Below are positions 6,676-8,507 of a DNA stretch of 8,507 nucleotides, piece by piece. The position numbers and the translations under genes were made by a program. This DNA is from an uncultured Cytophagaceae bacterium (lineage in GTDB: Bacteria > Bacteroidota > Bacteroidia > Cytophagales > Microscillaceae): positions 1 to 8,507 of the forward strand of contig CALDJV010000072.1 in NCBI GenBank assembly GCA_937899305.1, read 5' to 3'. Every line of letters starts with the position of its first letter. The first letter of the stretch is position 1. A model generated the notes under the pieces. The model saw nothing but the letters and a program-made list of their open reading frames with translations, did not search any database and was not told the DNA's origin.

Positions 6676-8298
6676 TTAATCTACCGTATTCTTCTCTACC
6701 ATGGCACTTTCTTTCTGTAAAATCAGGTCTGCTGCCTTTTCACCAATCATAATCGTAGGGGCATTGGTATTACCTCGGGTTACATTGGGCATCACCGAAG
6801 CATCAACCACCCTTAGTTTTTTGATTCCATGTACTCTCAGTTCATGGTCCACTACTGCCATCTCGTCCTGGCCCATTTTGCAAGTAGAAGTGGGATGATA
6901 AAGTGTTTCGCCAGTAGATCGGATAAAATCTTCAATTTGAGCTTCATCGCGGGGCTGTGGAGCAAAATCAAGCCAATCCTTGCGGTAAGTAGCCAACGCA
7001 TTGGACATTCCTAATTTTTCGGCCAATTTGTAGCCCCAAATTGCCCGCTGTACATCGTCCTTGGTACTCATATAATTGTGGTCGATCATGGGTGCAGCAT
7101 CGAAACGACTCGAAGCCAATTGAACACTCCCTTTGCTGCTAGGGTTCAACACTTTACCACCAATAGAATAGCCATAACCTTTTTTAGGGTTTTGCAAACC
7201 ATGCGATACAAAATAACAAGGGGCAAAGTGAAATTGAATGTCTGCGGCTGGCTGGTCGGGTGAAGAACGCACAAAGGCGCCCGACTCCCCAATATTGCTG
7301 TTGAATGGCCCTTTCTTTCCGGTAATGAAATTGAATAAATTTTTAAAAACGCCTGGGAAGCTTTCCGCTGCGTCTAAAGAACGTTTATAGTTACTGTTAA
7401 AAATAGCAAAAAACACCATGTGGTCTTGCAGGTTCTTGCCTACCCCAGGCAAATGTTTTTGAACCGGAATGCCATGTTTTTGGAGCTCGTCTCCGTCTCC
7501 AATTCCCGACAGCATCAACACTTGAGGGCTATTGTAAGCGCCCGCACTCAAAATTACTTCTTGGCTGGCTTTTACCTCGTGCGATTGGCCATTTTGTCGG
7601 TAAACAACCCCAGTTGCCGCTTCATTATCAATGACAATACGCTCTACTTGGGCTTCAGTCTCAATTGTCAAGTTACTACGCGAGGCCGCTGGATGTAAAA
7701 ATGCTCGAGCTGCACTGCACCTTTCCCCCTTGAGATGCGTTACCTGATACAATCCAAAACCTTCTTGCTCGGCCCCGTTAAAATCATTGTTTTTGGTATA
7801 TCCCAGTTCTTCACCAGCCTTTACAAATGCCTCAGACATCACATTGGTATAGTTTCGACGGGTTACATTCAAAGGTCCCCCACTACCATGATACTCATTG
7901 CGAATAAATTCGTGGTTTTCTGATTTTTTGAAATAGGGCAACACCTCCTCGTATGACCATCCCGAATTACCCAAATCACTCCATTCCTGGTAGTCTTGCT
8001 TGTTACCCCGAATATAAATCATTGCATTGATGCTACTCGATCCTCCCAGCATTTTACCCCGTGGCAGGTAAAGTTGACGATTTTGCATTGTGCTTTGAGG
8101 AGTGGTATGATAGGCATAGTCTACCTCAGAATGGAACATTTTAGGAAAGGCTGCTGGAATTTTGATGTTCTTGTTCGAGTCTTTTGGCCCAGCCTCGAGC
8201 ACCAAAACCTTGTGTTTTCCACTGGCACTAAGTCGGTTGGCAAGCACACATCCGGCCGAACCCGCGCCAATAATGATGTAATCGTAGGTCTGTTGCAT
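6676..8298 (-). CDS. GMC-family FAD-dependent alcohol/choline dehydrogenase
   Basis: A 540-residue flavoprotein, close to the length of BetA and AlkJ. The N-terminal IIIGAGSAGCVLANRL (GxGxxG, 11-16) with Glu35 binds the FAD ADP part. GMC signature 1 is GKMLGGSSSINAMIYIRG (81-98) and signature 2 SAGAYNSPQVLMLSGIG (251-267). The active-site pair is His468 in LYHPTSTCKMG and Asn512 in GNTNAPT, the His-Asn type of choline oxidases and dehydrogenases rather than the His-His type of aryl-alcohol oxidase. The position that carries covalently bound FAD in choline oxidase (SSHN) is Ile90 here (SSIN), so FAD should be non-covalent. It oxidises a primary alcohol to an aldehyde. Choline is only one possibility, because no betaine-aldehyde dehydrogenase or choline transporter is nearby. 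No signal peptide is seen. It has its own terminator and is preceded by repeat copy B. Confidence 0.94.
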   Translation of the reverse strand: MQQTYDYIIIGAGSAGCVLANRLSASGKHKVLVLEAGPKDSNKNIKIPAAFPKMFHSEVDYAYHTTPQSTMQNRQLYLPRGKMLGGSSSINAMIYIRGNKQDYQEWSDLGNSGWSYEEVLPYFKKSENHEFIRNEYHGSGGPLNVTRRNYTNVMSEAFVKAGEELGYTKNNDFNGAEQEGFGLYQVTHLKGERCSAARAFLHPAASRSNLTIETEAQVERIVIDNEAATGVVYRQNGQSHEVKASQEVILSAGAYNSPQVLMLSGIGDGDELQKHGIPVQKHLPGVGKNLQDHMVFFAIFNSNYKRSLDAAESFPGVFKNLFNFITGKKGPFNSNIGESGAFVRSSPDQPAADIQFHFAPCYFVSHGLQNPKKGYGYSIGGKVLNPSSKGSVQLASSRFDAAPMIDHNYMSTKDDVQRAIWGYKLAEKLGMSNALATYRKDWLDFAPQPRDEAQIEDFIRSTGETLYHPTSTCKMGQDEMAVVDHELRVHGIKKLRVVDASVMPNVTRGNTNAPTIMIGEKAADLILQKESAMVEKNTVD

Positions 8299-8329
8299 GT
8301 TTTTGTTGATTTAAATAATAATTGGGTGA

Positions 8330-8386
8330 TAAGTAAAACTACAAAAATAACTTAATCCATTTAGCTAATCTCTAGTCGCTATACTT
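8330..8386 (-). repeat. 57-bp element, copy B (inverted relative to copy A)
   Basis: The reverse complement of this segment matches bases 1-57 at 52 of 57 positions. It starts (on the - strand) with AAGTATAGCG and ends with GTAGTTTTACTT, 31 bases before the dehydrogenase start codon, the same orientation and nearly the same distance to a start codon as copy A. This copy also contains the 8-bp palindrome TTAGCTAA, which copy A lacks (TCAGCCAA). Confidence 0.85.
8342..8349 (-). promoter_or_regulatory. probable -7 promoter box for the GMC oxidoreductase gene
   Basis: Read on the - strand this is TATTTTTG, a perfect match to the Bacteroidota -7 consensus TAnnTTTG. Transcription would start near 8334 and give a leader of about 35 bases before the ATG at 8298. 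A clear TTG -33 element at about 19 bases upstream is not seen, so the assignment remains tentative. Confidence 0.4.
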
Positions 8387-8387
8387 C

Positions 8388-8433
8388 GTCAAAAAATAGA
8401 GCGAATAGTGCTACTATTAGCCAATTTTTTGAC
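8388..8433. repeat. two-tier interrupted inverted repeat next to copy B
   Basis: GTCAAAAAAT (8388-8397) is complementary to 8424-8433, and inside it AATAGT (8404-8409) is complementary to ACTATT (8413-8418) around a 3-base loop. The A-tract/hairpin/T-tract layout resembles a bidirectional terminator for a gene lying beyond the right edge, or the folded part of a larger repeat that includes copy B. The remaining bases to 8507 show no gene. Confidence 0.45.
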
Positions 8434-8507
8434 TTGTCTAGCACCAAGATATTACACTAAGGGATAAGAAAATAATTACTTTCCCATTTCAGAACTTTGG
8501 CACAGTC

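Noticed and set aside
1..8386. Whole window as a transposon or island bounded by the inverted 57-bp elements
   Set aside because: No transposase, integrase or target duplication is visible, the genes look like ordinary chromosomal genes with uniform composition, and each copy has a promoter-like position that explains it more simply. It is kept only as an alternative in the findings.
8490..8507. GACTGTGCCAAAGTTCTG (on the - strand) at the right edge as an insertion-sequence end
   Set aside because: It looks like a terminal inverted repeat, but no partner or transposase fragment is visible in the window, so it cannot be supported.

Overview
The window looks like chromosomal DNA of a Bacteroidota bacterium, probably a marine gliding or Cytophagales-type organism. 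The reasons are AT-rich spacers, mostly absent Shine-Dalgarno sequences, TAnnTTTG-like promoter boxes, a lipoprotein with a lipobox, and the mix of protein families. The species cannot be named from the sequence alone. No rRNA, tRNA, CRISPR array, transposase or phage gene is visible.

Layout. One gene on the + strand (82-912) encodes a metallo-beta-lactamase-fold hydrolase. It converges on five genes that are all read from the - strand. In transcription order, right to left, these are a GMC-family FAD alcohol/choline-type dehydrogenase (8298-6676), an unrecognised lipoprotein with a possible C2-like C-terminal half (6226-5198), an M16 (insulinase-type) zinc peptidase with all metal ligands (5113-3872), a cation-dependent class I O-methyltransferase (3749-3108), and a membrane-anchored or exported MltD-like lytic-transglycosylase/LysM protein (2963-1026). 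The dehydrogenase has its own terminator. The lipoprotein, peptidase, methyltransferase and LysM genes follow with gaps of 84-144 bases and may be transcribed together, although a strong 15-bp hairpin lies between the peptidase and methyltransferase genes. A hairpin between the two convergent genes probably stops transcription from both sides.

How the genes fit together. The middle genes have a cell-envelope flavour (lipoprotein, processing-type protease, peptidoglycan-binding protein). The two outer genes are metabolic enzymes with no obvious partner here. I see no defence system and no classical accessory cassette.

The most notable observation is a repeat that the genes do not explain. Bases 1-57 recur, inverted, at 8330-8386 with 52 of 57 identical. 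Each copy lies 25-32 bases upstream of a start codon and points into its gene, so the segment is bounded by two near-identical promoter-sized elements. These could be a shared promoter/operator, a mobile promoter, or the ends of a larger dispersed repeat. The right copy is followed outward by another inverted repeat (8388-8433). The second notable point is that the lytic-transglycosylase domain keeps its catalytic glutamate but has lost other family motifs.
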